Shown here one piece after another: positions 7,023 to 15,692 of a stretch of 64,000 nucleotides of DNA. The notes under the pieces were generated by a model. It saw nothing but the letters and a program-made list of their open reading frames with translations, was not told the DNA's origin and did not search any database. The translations under genes were made by a program, and so were the position numbers. This DNA comes from an uncultured Candidatus Melainabacteria bacterium (lineage in GTDB: Bacteria; Cyanobacteriota; Vampirovibrionia; Gastranaerophilales; Gastranaerophilaceae), in contig CAKULF010000008.1 in NCBI GenBank assembly GCA_934667125.1, positions 12,016 through 76,015 of the forward strand, in the 5' to 3' direction. Numbering within the stretch: position 1 is the first letter of the stretch; the number at the start of each line of letters is the position of its first letter.

Positions 7023-8879
7023 CTAAACAGGATAGAACACAGTAAATTCGCCATCCCATTGCGCTTGGGCTTGAATATGGTCGCTTGATTCGTTTCCATC
7101 TCCAAGTGCAATAGAAATGTGTCCATATTGACCTACTTGTCCTGTGTTTGCTTCCCAAATGACAACAGCGCCAGCTGGTAGGGATTTTAAGTCCTCCCTT
7201 GATACGCCGCTTACTTCCTTGAAGTGTGCGCCATATTCTTCATAGCCATCTACTTCGCCTCTTAAGATGTCAACCGCTTGATATGCTGCGCCATAGCCCT
7301 CAGGAAGACTCTTATTCAAGCCAAGAGCGCTATTTAATGAACGCCAAGTTCCGGCTAGGCAATATCCTGTTGTGCCTTGAACGTTATGAGCAGCGTCTGC
7401 TATTGTGCTTCCTATATCTTCGTTGTATTCATCTTTGGAATTTAAGCTATATTGCTTTGTTTGTTCTTCAAGTTCTTTTGTATTGATTGCGTTATTTAGC
7501 TCGCTGATATAGTTTTGAGTTTGGTTTAGTGCTTCTGTTGCGTTTTTAATTTCTGTTTCTTGAGCGGTTTGATAATCGGCTTTTGCTTGTTCCCAATTTT
7601 CTTTTAGTGTTCTTAATTCGTCGTTAGAGTCAATATTTTCTTGTTCAAAAGTATCTTTTTCTTGTTGAATAGTTCCAAGTTCTCCCTCTAAAATCGGGGA
7701 TTTATCTTCAAGAGTTTTAAGATTGCCTTGTTCGGTATCTAAGGTTGTTTTCGCTTGGGCTTCATTTTCTCTTGCGGTTTCAATAGCACTACTTAGGCTA
7801 TCTATCATTGATTGAATAGCCTCTTTTTGGCTTTCTTCAGCGCTTGAAAGTTGACCCTCAAGACTTGATTTTTGACTTTCAAGTCCTTGAGTTGTGTTTT
7901 GTGCTGTCGTATAAGTGCTTTGAGCGTTATTAACCACGGCGGTTTGATTTGTTATAGCTACATTATTTTCTTGAATTTCTTGTTCTTTATCATCTAATCT
8001 TGTAGCAATATCATCCAATTGGTTTGCTAATTCAACATCAACAAGGTTCAATTGTTCTTTATACGCATCATATTGAGTTGCTATATTTTCTTTTTGGCTG
8101 GTTAAATTCGGGTTATCACTTGAAGCTGCTTGAGTTAGAGCAGCTTGATTTTGGCTTAATGTGCCGTTTGCGGTATCTAATTCTGTATTTAGCTGTTCAA
8201 GGTTCATAGAATCGACATTTTTTTCTGCTGTATCGGTTGAAGTTGTCTTGTTGGTTGAGCCACTTGAAGAACTTCCGCCCGAACTGCCGCCTGAACTTCC
8301 ACCAGATGAGCCACCAGATGGAGCGCCTGAGGAAGCTTTTGAGGCTTCTTTTTTAGTATTTGAAATTGCATTTAGAACATTTTTATCGTTCATAGCGTCA
8401 AAAATATCATCCATTGATAAATCTTCGTCGTTGCCATCAAGAGAGGACATTTTTTCTAAAAGTGTATTTTTTTCTTCATCTGATATAACCCCATCCCCAT
8501 CTAAATCTGCTACTTTAACCACAGATTCATCCTCTAAAATATTGTTTAAAACATCAAGAATTAAGGCGTTGTCTTCATTTTCAAGTTCATCTTGTGTAGT
8601 AGTTTCACTATTATCTTCCTTTTCAGCAAAAGGATTATTGATTTTTCCATTTGAAAAATCAAGCGCCATAATGTCTGAAAGGCTCATTTTGCTTATATTT
8701 AAGTCGGTATCAAATTCTTTAGATATAAATTTTTTAAATTCTTTTTTGTGTGAAAAAATGCTGATATTGGTGTTGTCGTCAGAAGATTTGTCTTTTGACG
8801 AAGAATTTGAATATTTAATTTTAGTGTTGGTGCTTTTTAAATATTCCTTAAAAGCATCCATTAAGATACCAAATTTCAC
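7023..8879 (-). CDS. EF-hand / coiled-coil / CHAP-domain protein
   Basis: 618 aa. A canonical EF-hand loop D125-L-D-G-D-G-V-I-S-D-E-E136 suggests Ca2+ binding. A Gly-Ser linker (188-208) is followed by a long coiled coil (~222-480). The C-terminus (~495-618) looks like a CHAP/NlpC-P60 cysteine hydrolase, with candidate nucleophile C507 in TTGYCLAGTW and His587 in QYGHISIALGDG. Such domains cleave peptidoglycan peptides. No signal peptide is visible. The start is a GTG at 8879 with AAGG upstream; an ATG at 8861 is the alternative. The Ca2+ and peptidoglycan roles are family-based inference. Confidence 0.68.
   Translation of the reverse strand: MKFGILMDAFKEYLKSTNTKIKYSNSSSKDKSSDDNTNISIFSHKKEFKKFISKEFDTDLNISKMSLSDIMALDFSNGKINNPFAEKEDNSETTTQDELENEDNALILDVLNNILEDESVVKVADLDGDGVISDEEKNTLLEKMSSLDGNDEDLSMDDIFDAMNDKNVLNAISNTKKEASKASSGAPSGGSSGGSSGGSSGGSSSSGSTNKTTSTDTAEKNVDSMNLEQLNTELDTANGTLSQNQAALTQAASSDNPNLTSQKENIATQYDAYKEQLNLVDVELANQLDDIATRLDDKEQEIQENNVAITNQTAVVNNAQSTYTTAQNTTQGLESQKSSLEGQLSSAEESQKEAIQSMIDSLSSAIETARENEAQAKTTLDTEQGNLKTLEDKSPILEGELGTIQQEKDTFEQENIDSNDELRTLKENWEQAKADYQTAQETEIKNATEALNQTQNYISELNNAINTKELEEQTKQYSLNSKDEYNEDIGSTIADAAHNVQGTTGYCLAGTWRSLNSALGLNKSLPEGYGAAYQAVDILRGEVDGYEEYGAHFKEVSGVSREDLKSLPAGAVVIWEANTGQVGQYGHISIALGDGNESSDHIQAQAQWDGEFTVFYPV
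8256..8317 (-). repeat. 12-bp tandem repeat encoding a GGSS linker
   Basis: Tandem 12-base units encode GGSSGGSSGGSSGGSSSSGS in the protein at 7023-8879. The number of units could vary between strains. Confidence 0.75.
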
Positions 8880-8942
8880 AACTACCTTATTTTATGTTAT
8901 AATCTTTCCTATATTGTGTATATTCCCGAAAAGCGCATTACA

Positions 8943-8994
8943 GTAACGTTTTTCTTTCAAATGTTACGTTTTGTAAAAATTTTTTTGATATAAT
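8943..8994 (+). promoter_or_regulatory. extended -10 promoter with upstream inverted repeat
   Basis: TGATATAAT (8986-8994) is an extended -10 element upstream of the gene at 9085, giving a ~85-base leader. It is preceded by an interrupted inverted repeat, GTAACGTTT...AAATGTTAC (8943-8967, one G-T mismatch), placed like an operator. No binding protein can be named. Confidence 0.35.
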
Positions 8995-9084
8995 ATCTAA
9001 TAAAACCAACTATTTAGCAAAAAATATTTTTTATGAGTTTTATCTTTAGTGTAAAATTCGCATATAACAAAAAAGGAAAAATTT

Positions 9085-10275
9085 ATGAGATTGTCTAATA
9101 TTCAACCTAACTTGTATTTAACAGGTTCTTATCGTGGAAAATTTGAAAAAGGCGCAGCTAAACCATCTGCTCCGATTCATCATAGACCTGATGGTACAAA
9201 CGGCTTTAATAGAGCTGATTTTCAGCAAGTAATGGGTGTAAATGAATCCCAAAGAAAAGTTATGGAAAGACAAAAAGCTCAAAGACAATCTGCTGTTCCA
9301 CCAAGAAAAAACGCAAATAAAAACGTTTCAAGACAACAAAGCGCAACTCATCCGCAAAACGCTAAAGCGGTTTCTCAAAGACCAACAAAAAATGCTACAA
9401 GACCAAATCATAAAACAAGAGCAAGACAACAACAAGCACATCCACGTGATATCTTTAAAAACAACAGAATGACACAAATTGGCGCAGGTGTCTTAGCTGC
9501 AACTGTTTTAACGGGTGCAACGTATGGAACGGGTTATGTTGTGGGCAGCAATAAAGGATACGATAAAGGCATAGCAGAAGGCGAAAAAACAGGCTATAGC
9601 CAAGCATACGACGAAAGTGAAAAACAATATGCTTCTGAAATGGACGCTGCAATCAATGCTGCAATAGACGAATATAAAGAAGAAATGGCTCAAACATTTA
9701 AGCAAGATGCTATGGAAGGTTTATCCGAAGCGGCTGACATTCCTTTGAGTTTATTAAAATTAGCTAATAATTTCAAAGCGAATGGCGACCCTAAAGAAAA
9801 CTTAAATCTTGCAAGCACAGTAGTTCCTCACGAAAAAACAACTTTCCCATATCGAGTTGCAAGTGAAGAACTATTCATAGGACATCAAGAAGAAAGACAA
9901 CTGTTAGCTCAAGCTCAAAAAAATCTTGCAAGAGTATTTTCTGATGGCGACGAGTTTTCAGACAATGGTTTTATTTATTTAACTGCAAAACGTGATACAA
10001 CAATGGGCGAATTGAAAAATGTGTTCGGTATTGTTGATGGCGCACTAGCTAGAGCAAAAGTAAACGGCTTAGAAGATGGCGCAAGAGGCTATGTTGGCAA
10101 TTCTTATGAAAAAGATGGCGCAATTGTTCCAGAAGGCGACACCATAAGAATTAAAATTAATGATAATGCTAACGTCGCTTGCCCAGGGCTTCAATTTGGG
10201 GTTTATAAAAACCATAAAGAAGCTTCAGCAGACGAAGCGCAATTAAAAGCAATTCGTGAATGCGCTAATAAATAA
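9085..10275 (+). CDS. hypothetical membrane-anchored protein, basic N-terminus
   Basis: Unrecognised 396-aa protein. Residues 1-125 are basic, Gln/Asn/Pro-rich and probably disordered. A single Gly/Ala/Thr-rich hydrophobic helix follows (~129-153). A charged helical stretch (~160-215) leads into a globular C-terminal part (~230-396) containing DTTMGELKNVFGIVDGALAR. The start (MRLSNIQPNLYLTG) resembles the short N-termini of other lineage-specific proteins here. Ribosome site AAAAGGAAAA and its own terminator. No function is proposed. Confidence 0.6.
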   Translation: MRLSNIQPNLYLTGSYRGKFEKGAAKPSAPIHHRPDGTNGFNRADFQQVMGVNESQRKVMERQKAQRQSAVPPRKNANKNVSRQQSATHPQNAKAVSQRPTKNATRPNHKTRARQQQAHPRDIFKNNRMTQIGAGVLAATVLTGATYGTGYVVGSNKGYDKGIAEGEKTGYSQAYDESEKQYASEMDAAINAAIDEYKEEMAQTFKQDAMEGLSEAADIPLSLLKLANNFKANGDPKENLNLASTVVPHEKTTFPYRVASEELFIGHQEERQLLAQAQKNLARVFSDGDEFSDNGFIYLTAKRDTTMGELKNVFGIVDGALARAKVNGLEDGARGYVGNSYEKDGAIVPEGDTIRIKINDNANVACPGLQFGVYKNHKEASADEAQLKAIRECANK

Positions 10276-10313
10276 GCCATAAAACCAAAAATCAAATGCC
10301 AAAACCAAAGAGA

Positions 10314-10345
10314 AAAGCGACACAAATATTAGTGTCGCTTTAATT
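10314..10345. terminator. bidirectional intrinsic terminator
   Basis: AAAGCGACAC / GTGTCGCTTT with an 8-base loop, between two convergent genes. Confidence 0.8.
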
Positions 10346-10353
10346 TTAAACTT

Positions 10354-12357
10354 TTAATCGTTTTTATCGTCAGGCGGCTCAAGCGTTTGACTTGGCGGAG
10401 GTGCAAGAGTTACATCCGACGGATTATCTTGTTGAATTTTTGGCATCATCTTTGGAGTTGTTTGCTCTTGCTCGAAATCCTTATCGTTTGTGGTGATTGG
10501 AGTTTCGTTTTTCTCGTTTATAATAGCGTCTGAATTTAAGTTATTGCTTGGCGCTTGACCTTTTGTGTGAATAATAAACTTATATGTCGGCGCAGCTTCA
10601 GAGGTTTCTTCCTTGTTTATTTCGCTGCTATGGAAAGTTATTTCAATATCTTCCATTGAACTTACCTTAAACATATTATCCAACAACATCGGTTGAATTT
10701 GACCGTTTGTAGCAGTTAAAACATAAGAATCCCAGCCTTGAGAATATTTAGATAAAACAATGTAATAGGCTTCTTTATTGGCTTTTTCGATATAAGCATT
10801 GTAATTTGGGAATGAATCAATATTAATAATTTCAACCCCAGGGAAAATTGAGCTTATGTCGTTATGATTAATTGTATAGGTATTAAATGTTCTACCGTTA
10901 AAGTTGAAACCATAGATATTTAGCTTGTTTTTATTAAAGATATACAATTTTGAATTAACTAAAAATAGTTTTGAACCTTTTGGAACATTAATTTCCTGAA
11001 ATGGGCTAAGAGAGTTTGTATAAACCGCTATATTGTTGTTTTCATCTATTTGAGAAAGAATAAACTCGTTTTCCTCTAGCACATTTTCGGAATTATATTC
11101 TTTAAAATTATTTAAAGTTGAATTATAAACATATTTGAATGAAAGGCTGTCGTTAACTTGTTTTAGACCTATTCTTAAAGAAGAAAAAATGTCTGAAAAA
11201 GTTGAATTGCTGATGTTTTCTTCAAGAGAATATTTAAAAGATTTATAAGGATAATCGTTTTTGAAGTTTTCTTCGCTATAGCTTTTTTGTTTTTCATAAT
11301 AGCTCATAATTAACGGACGAAGAGAAGAAAATCTTTTTTTGTCGATATAGTATTTATAAGCATTTTTGAAATCTTTTCTCATCTCTTGAGTAGTTGTAGC
11401 GTATATTTCAGGCGAGAAGATGAATTTTCTTGTGTCGTTGTATAAGATTTTTTCAACATCTTCTTTGATGTCTGAATTTGTTGTGTTGCTTAAAAATATT
11501 TCAAAATCTGCCAATTTTTGCGCAATTTTTTTAGGCGGAATTAAAATTGTAAGATTATTTGAAACGGGAGTGTTATATTTTGATTTTAATTTTAAATATT
11601 CTTTCGTGTCTTTTGACAAGAATTTTGAATATTTTTTGTTCATAAAGCTGTTGTTTGGATATAAATAAACAATATTTCTGTCGGATAATGATGAAATGCC
11701 AACTTTTTTAAGTTTTTTGTTTAATTTTTTAGAACATTTTTGAGCGTCAGTGCTGCTTACAATGTTGTTGCATTCTCTTATGTCCGTTGAGGTTATGTTT
11801 TCGCTTGTTAAATGCGGAAGTTTGTCTAATTCGTTTAAAAATCCGATAAAGATTTGTTCTTTTTGCGAATTATCGTCGTTTGAATATTTCAAATATAAAT
11901 ACAAAAAGTCCTCAACGTCGCTGAAATTTTTGTTTAGTTCGCTATAAGTTTTAGATTCTTTTAAAGTTGGAATTAAAGCGACATTGGTCAGATAATTTTT
12001 AAATTTCAATTTTTCTCTAATTGTTGTTTGTTTTGCGATAAATAAGCTTATTGTAATTCCAAAAAGAAGAAAAATCGTGATGATAAACATACAATAAGTT
12101 AAAGCTTCGTTTGTGAAAAATTTTGGGCGATAGCTTGTTAAAATATTGTTTTTAGAAGATGATTCGTTGTCATCATTCAAGAAAAATGCCATAGACTTGT
12201 TCAATAACTCGTCTTGAGGAGCTTCATCTTCTTTTTTGTCTTCATTTTCACGAATTAAAATATCTTCGTCAATTTGCTCAATCTTTGTCCCACATCTTGA
12301 ACAAAAGATGTCAAATTCGTTTAAGATATTTCCGCATTTAGGACATTTATTAGCCAT
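10354..12357 (-). CDS. hypothetical zinc-ribbon membrane protein
   Basis: 667 aa. The N-terminal zinc ribbon has C5-x2-C8 and C19-x2-C22 in CPKCGN and CSRCGT. An acidic linker is followed by one transmembrane helix (~86-108) and a long region (~110-560) without recognised motifs, which would lie outside the cytoplasm if the ribbon is inside. The C-terminus is Pro/Gln/Asp-rich and low-complexity. Its start overlaps the stop of the upstream flavoprotein gene by eight bases, so the two are co-translated. Function unknown; zinc-ribbon/TM/extracytoplasmic proteins are often envelope stress or secretion accessories (weak inference). Confidence 0.65.
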   Translation of the reverse strand: MANKCPKCGNILNEFDIFCSRCGTKIEQIDEDILIRENEDKKEDEAPQDELLNKSMAFFLNDDNESSSKNNILTSYRPKFFTNEALTYCMFIITIFLLFGITISLFIAKQTTIREKLKFKNYLTNVALIPTLKESKTYSELNKNFSDVEDFLYLYLKYSNDDNSQKEQIFIGFLNELDKLPHLTSENITSTDIRECNNIVSSTDAQKCSKKLNKKLKKVGISSLSDRNIVYLYPNNSFMNKKYSKFLSKDTKEYLKLKSKYNTPVSNNLTILIPPKKIAQKLADFEIFLSNTTNSDIKEDVEKILYNDTRKFIFSPEIYATTTQEMRKDFKNAYKYYIDKKRFSSLRPLIMSYYEKQKSYSEENFKNDYPYKSFKYSLEENISNSTFSDIFSSLRIGLKQVNDSLSFKYVYNSTLNNFKEYNSENVLEENEFILSQIDENNNIAVYTNSLSPFQEINVPKGSKLFLVNSKLYIFNKNKLNIYGFNFNGRTFNTYTINHNDISSIFPGVEIINIDSFPNYNAYIEKANKEAYYIVLSKYSQGWDSYVLTATNGQIQPMLLDNMFKVSSMEDIEITFHSSEINKEETSEAAPTYKFIIHTKGQAPSNNLNSDAIINEKNETPITTNDKDFEQEQTTPKMMPKIQQDNPSDVTLAPPPSQTLEPPDDKND

Positions 12358-13861
12358 TTTTTACCTCATTAATAATTTTTTTAGCGGCACTTATGCCATT
12401 AATCATAGCTTCATCCATATTATTATACTTGTGTTGCCCGTTTCTTCCAATCAAATTTAGGTTTTTGATTTTTGAAATGTGGCTCTTGATTTGGTCAATA
12501 TGTTTGTATGTTCCAAAATATGATGGATATGCTTTTTTCTCTCTGATTATCATAGATTTTATCACATCATTTTCGTTAAATAAATTATATTTTAAACATT
12601 CTTTTTTGGCTAAATTTATTAATTCATTGTCTTTTAAATTCCAAAGCTCATCGGCTTCGTTTGTGAAATATTCAAGCGAGATTAAATAATTTTTCTTAAA
12701 ATCCCCAACCAAATACGGCGACCAATTGTTCATAATTTGTATACGAGCGGCAATTGCGTCTTTTTCTTGTAGATAAATCCAGCATTCGGGAGTTATATTA
12801 TTTGGAGTTTTGAAATTTGTTTTGTTTTTTAAATTGAAATTATTAGTATAAAAACTAACTAAAATATAGTCTCGATAGGGCAAATTAAGGGCATTTTGCT
12901 TAATATCATAAGGTGCGTCTATTCCTTTAATCAGGTCTTTAATTGGAATAGAAGAAATAAAATAATTTCCTTGTAGAGTTTCTTCCCTGTTGTTTTTAAA
13001 ATATTTCACAGAATAAATTTTATCGTTTTCAATTTCAAAATCTTTAAATTCCGCCTCAAAAATAATTTTTCCGCCATTGTTTATAATATATTTTGCAATT
13101 GCTTCCCAAAGCTGTGAGCAGCCGAATTTCGGGTAATAGAAGCTATCAATCAGGGAGGTTTCTTTTTTTAAGCTGAGTTTAAAAATGTTGAGCTTTGAAA
13201 AAATTGCATTTAAAACAGTTTTTAATAAATTGAGCTGTCTAATTCTTTCCTTTCCCCATTCGCTTGATAAAACCGATGGTTCAACGCCCCAAACTTTTTT
13301 TGTATAGCTTTTGAAAAATATTTCATACAACACTTTTCCAAATCGATTTATCATAAAATCTTCAAGAGATTTTTCTTCTCTTTTGACTAACAACGATTTA
13401 AGATAGCTAAAACCTGCTAATAGTGTTGTTTTCAAGCCTAATTTTTTAAATAATGACAATTCAAATTTTAGAGGATATTCAAACATTTTTGAATTATATA
13501 TTATGCTTGAAAACCTTTGTCGGATAAGCATAACGTCATCCTCAACATTTGGGTCTTTACCCTCTTTTGGATAGGTTAAATCTCTTTTTGCATAAATATC
13601 ATCAATGCTTGGCGCATTTTGAAGAGGCAAAAAATCTCTCCAAATCTGCTCTATATAAGGGTCTTTTGTATATAATCTGTGACCGCCTATATCGACCCCT
13701 AAATTATCCCAATAAACCGTTCTTGACAAACCCCCAACGCAAGGAAGCTTTTCAATTATGATTGGTTGAATGTTTGAATTTGATTTAATTAATTCTAAAG
13801 CACAAGCAAGCCCTGATGGACCTGCTCCCAGTATAATTGCTTTTTTTTGTGACTTATTCAT
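12350..13861 (-). CDS. FAD-dependent oxidoreductase (amine oxidase / UDP-galactopyranose mutase-like)
   Basis: 503 aa. GAGPSGLACALELI (12-25) with a later acidic residue forms the FAD ADP-binding fold, and CVGGLSRTVYW and DIGGHRLYTKDP are typical of the protoporphyrinogen oxidase/UGM-like flavoprotein family. A middle block around FGKVLYEIFFKSYTKKVWGV is also characteristic. Members often sit with polysaccharide genes and act on sugars or carotenoid-like substrates, but the substrate cannot be read here. Overlaps the zinc-ribbon gene downstream. Confidence 0.8.
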   Translation of the reverse strand: MNKSQKKAIILGAGPSGLACALELIKSNSNIQPIIIEKLPCVGGLSRTVYWDNLGVDIGGHRLYTKDPYIEQIWRDFLPLQNAPSIDDIYAKRDLTYPKEGKDPNVEDDVMLIRQRFSSIIYNSKMFEYPLKFELSLFKKLGLKTTLLAGFSYLKSLLVKREEKSLEDFMINRFGKVLYEIFFKSYTKKVWGVEPSVLSSEWGKERIRQLNLLKTVLNAIFSKLNIFKLSLKKETSLIDSFYYPKFGCSQLWEAIAKYIINNGGKIIFEAEFKDFEIENDKIYSVKYFKNNREETLQGNYFISSIPIKDLIKGIDAPYDIKQNALNLPYRDYILVSFYTNNFNLKNKTNFKTPNNITPECWIYLQEKDAIAARIQIMNNWSPYLVGDFKKNYLISLEYFTNEADELWNLKDNELINLAKKECLKYNLFNENDVIKSMIIREKKAYPSYFGTYKHIDQIKSHISKIKNLNLIGRNGQHKYNNMDEAMINGISAAKKIINEVKNG

Positions 13862-14269
13862 CTATTCTATTGTGATTTTTGTATTTTCTCTCATTTTTTG
13901 ATATTTCACCCATTTTGAACAAGCGTAAGCTGTTGAATAATAGGTAGTGGGTTCAAGATTTTCAGTCATATTATTTGTTATGTTTTCGTAATCTCCTTGA
14001 AGAGAATTATATTCAGCAACCGTATAAGCTTTAATTCTTGCTGCAAAAGCGGAATTTTTAGCTGATTGTAGAGTTATAACAACATTTTCGTTTGTCGATG
14101 TGTTTTTAACTTGAATATTAAAGAAATAATAATTATTATGTTCCTTTATGCTGTCTACATCAATAAAAGCTACGGTTTTAGAAAGAGTTTGAACTTCTTG
14201 CCAAGTTATAGCGTGGACATTTAAACCGAAAACAAAAGCAAAAAGCGCAAATAAAATTTTTTTCTTCAA
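13862..14269 (-). CDS. exported hypothetical protein, surface-adhesin E-like
   Basis: 135 aa with a clear signal peptide (residues 1-20, ending NVHA). The mature part (TWQEVQTLSKTVAFIDVDSI, then a beta-rich region with three residues characteristic of small secreted proteins annotated as surface-adhesin protein E) suggests an envelope or periplasmic location. GGAGGAAAG precedes the ATG. It ends one base before the flavoprotein gene starts. Exact role unknown. Confidence 0.6.
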   Translation of the reverse strand: MKKKILFALFAFVFGLNVHAITWQEVQTLSKTVAFIDVDSIKEHNNYYFFNIQVKNTSTNENVVITLQSAKNSAFAARIKAYTVAEYNSLQGDYENITNNMTENLEPTTYYSTAYACSKWVKYQKMRENTKITIE

Positions 14270-14335
14270 ATCTTTCCTCCAGATTCATTTTAAATTAAAA
14301 CGAGTTTTACTTCAAACTTGTTACTTTTCTTAAAG

Positions 14336-14611
14336 CTAGAGGCTGTTATAATATCTTGGCGAATATCTTTGTCTTGCGGACAATCCGTATTGTTGACCTC
14401 TTGTAATATTTGGATATTTATTATAAGAAGTTGGATATTTGATATTCCTTGTTGGTAATTGATTATATTGCCTTTGCCTTCTTAATGCACTAGCTCTTTG
14501 ATTTTGTAACTGTTGGTTTATTCCAACATATTTATTGAAGCTATACTCTCCAAATTCCACAGCAGAGGAAAAATTAACAAATAATAATAAAATTATTAAA
14601 AAATATCTCAT
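14336..14611 (-). CDS. small exported basic Tyr/Arg-rich protein
   Basis: 91 aa with a signal peptide (1-17, ending FSSA) and a mature chain rich in Tyr, Arg, Asn and Gln. No cysteine or recognisable domain is present. Not recognised; possibly a surface or matrix-associated peptide. Being short and low-complexity, it is less certain as a gene than its neighbours, though the signal peptide supports it. Confidence 0.5.
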   Translation of the reverse strand: MRYFLIILLLFVNFSSAVEFGEYSFNKYVGINQQLQNQRASALRRQRQYNQLPTRNIKYPTSYNKYPNITRGQQYGLSARQRYSPRYYNSL

Positions 14612-14681
14612 ATAATAATTATAAAGTTTTTGAAAAAAATTTCAATTTTCGCTAAAATCAAAGTAAAAAAGTGAGGTTAAT

Positions 14682-15650
14682 TTGTTAAATTATATTTTTA
14701 TAGCGGTGGTTGCTTTTTGTTTTGGCTTTATGATAGCTAAATTATCTAAAAAGGATGAAGTGAAAACTTGTCTTGATGATTTAAAAAAGAATTTAGATGA
14801 ATATATTAAAAATGATGAGAAAAACCGCCTTGAAACGCAATATATTGTTAAATCGGCGGTCGAATTAAATAAACTTTTAACAACAAATCAAAATCTAAAA
14901 GGAAAATTTGGGGAAGATTGTCTTGAAAATGTTATAAAATATTGTTTTCCGCAAAATAAATTAAACTATATTAAACAATATTCAACTTTAAATTCTGATG
15001 ATAAATCAATTAAGCCTGATTATCTTATTAATCTTCCAAATGATAAAAATATGATTATAGATTGCAAACTTAATCTTGAAAAGTATATTGAATACAAACA
15101 AGCGTCGGATGAAATCAAATTAAATAAGAAAAAAGAACTGATAGCGGATATTAATTCAACTGTTAATTCTTTGGCTAATAAAAAATATGAAACAGCAAAA
15201 AACCTTATCCAGCCTGATTTTATATTGATGTATATTCCGCTTGAGAGCGTTTTAACTTTGATTTATACGGATAGTGATTTTTTGTCCGTTGTTAAAAATG
15301 CAAATGAAAAGAATATTATAATTGTTGGAAATTCTTCGATTTTAACGACTTTAAGGCTTGTTAATCTTCTTTGGGCGCAAAATAAGCAACAAGAAAATAT
15401 TGAAAACATTATCAATATTGCCCAAAATATTTATGATTTAATTGCAAATCATTCTCAAAATTTATATAATTTAAAACAAATCATTAACCAAAATACGGAA
15501 ACTTTTAATAAAGAGTTTGAAAAATTTTCAGAAAATAGCAAGATTTTTAAAGAAACTCAAAAGCTAAAGGATTTTGGACTTGAAGCAAAAAATAAAAAAA
15601 TAGGTTCAAAAATTTCAACAAATGAAATTCAAGAAGAATTTTTAAAATAA
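14682..15650 (+). CDS. rmuC: RmuC-family DNA recombination protein
   Basis: 322 aa. An N-terminal membrane helix (1-20) is followed by a short coiled coil and a nuclease-like RmuC core (~70-260). LKGKFGEDCLENVIKYCFP, KPDYLINLPNDKNMIIDCKL and DFILMYIPLESVLTLIY are family landmarks, with D-x(n)-D-C-K resembling the PD-(D/E)xK active site. RmuC limits inversions and rearrangements at inverted repeats, of interest because the window is rich in them. Start is TTG with GTGAGG just upstream. Confidence 0.88.
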   Translation: MLNYIFIAVVAFCFGFMIAKLSKKDEVKTCLDDLKKNLDEYIKNDEKNRLETQYIVKSAVELNKLLTTNQNLKGKFGEDCLENVIKYCFPQNKLNYIKQYSTLNSDDKSIKPDYLINLPNDKNMIIDCKLNLEKYIEYKQASDEIKLNKKKELIADINSTVNSLANKKYETAKNLIQPDFILMYIPLESVLTLIYTDSDFLSVVKNANEKNIIIVGNSSILTTLRLVNLLWAQNKQQENIENIINIAQNIYDLIANHSQNLYNLKQIINQNTETFNKEFEKFSENSKIFKETQKLKDFGLEAKNKKIGSKISTNEIQEEFLK

Positions 15651-15675
15651 AAAAGCCCTAAAATTAGGGCTTTTT
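15650..15675. terminator. bidirectional intrinsic terminator
   Basis: AAAAAGCCCT / AGGGCTTTTT with a 6-base loop, between convergent rmuC and leuS. Confidence 0.85.
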
Positions 15676-15692
15676 AAATATATATTTTTTAG

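Noticed and set aside
8161..8946. 261-aa open frame antisense to the EF-hand/CHAP gene
   Set aside because: Its Pro/Glu/Leu/Ser-rich translation is simply the reverse reading of the GGSS linker and the coding strand; no start signal and no plausible fold.
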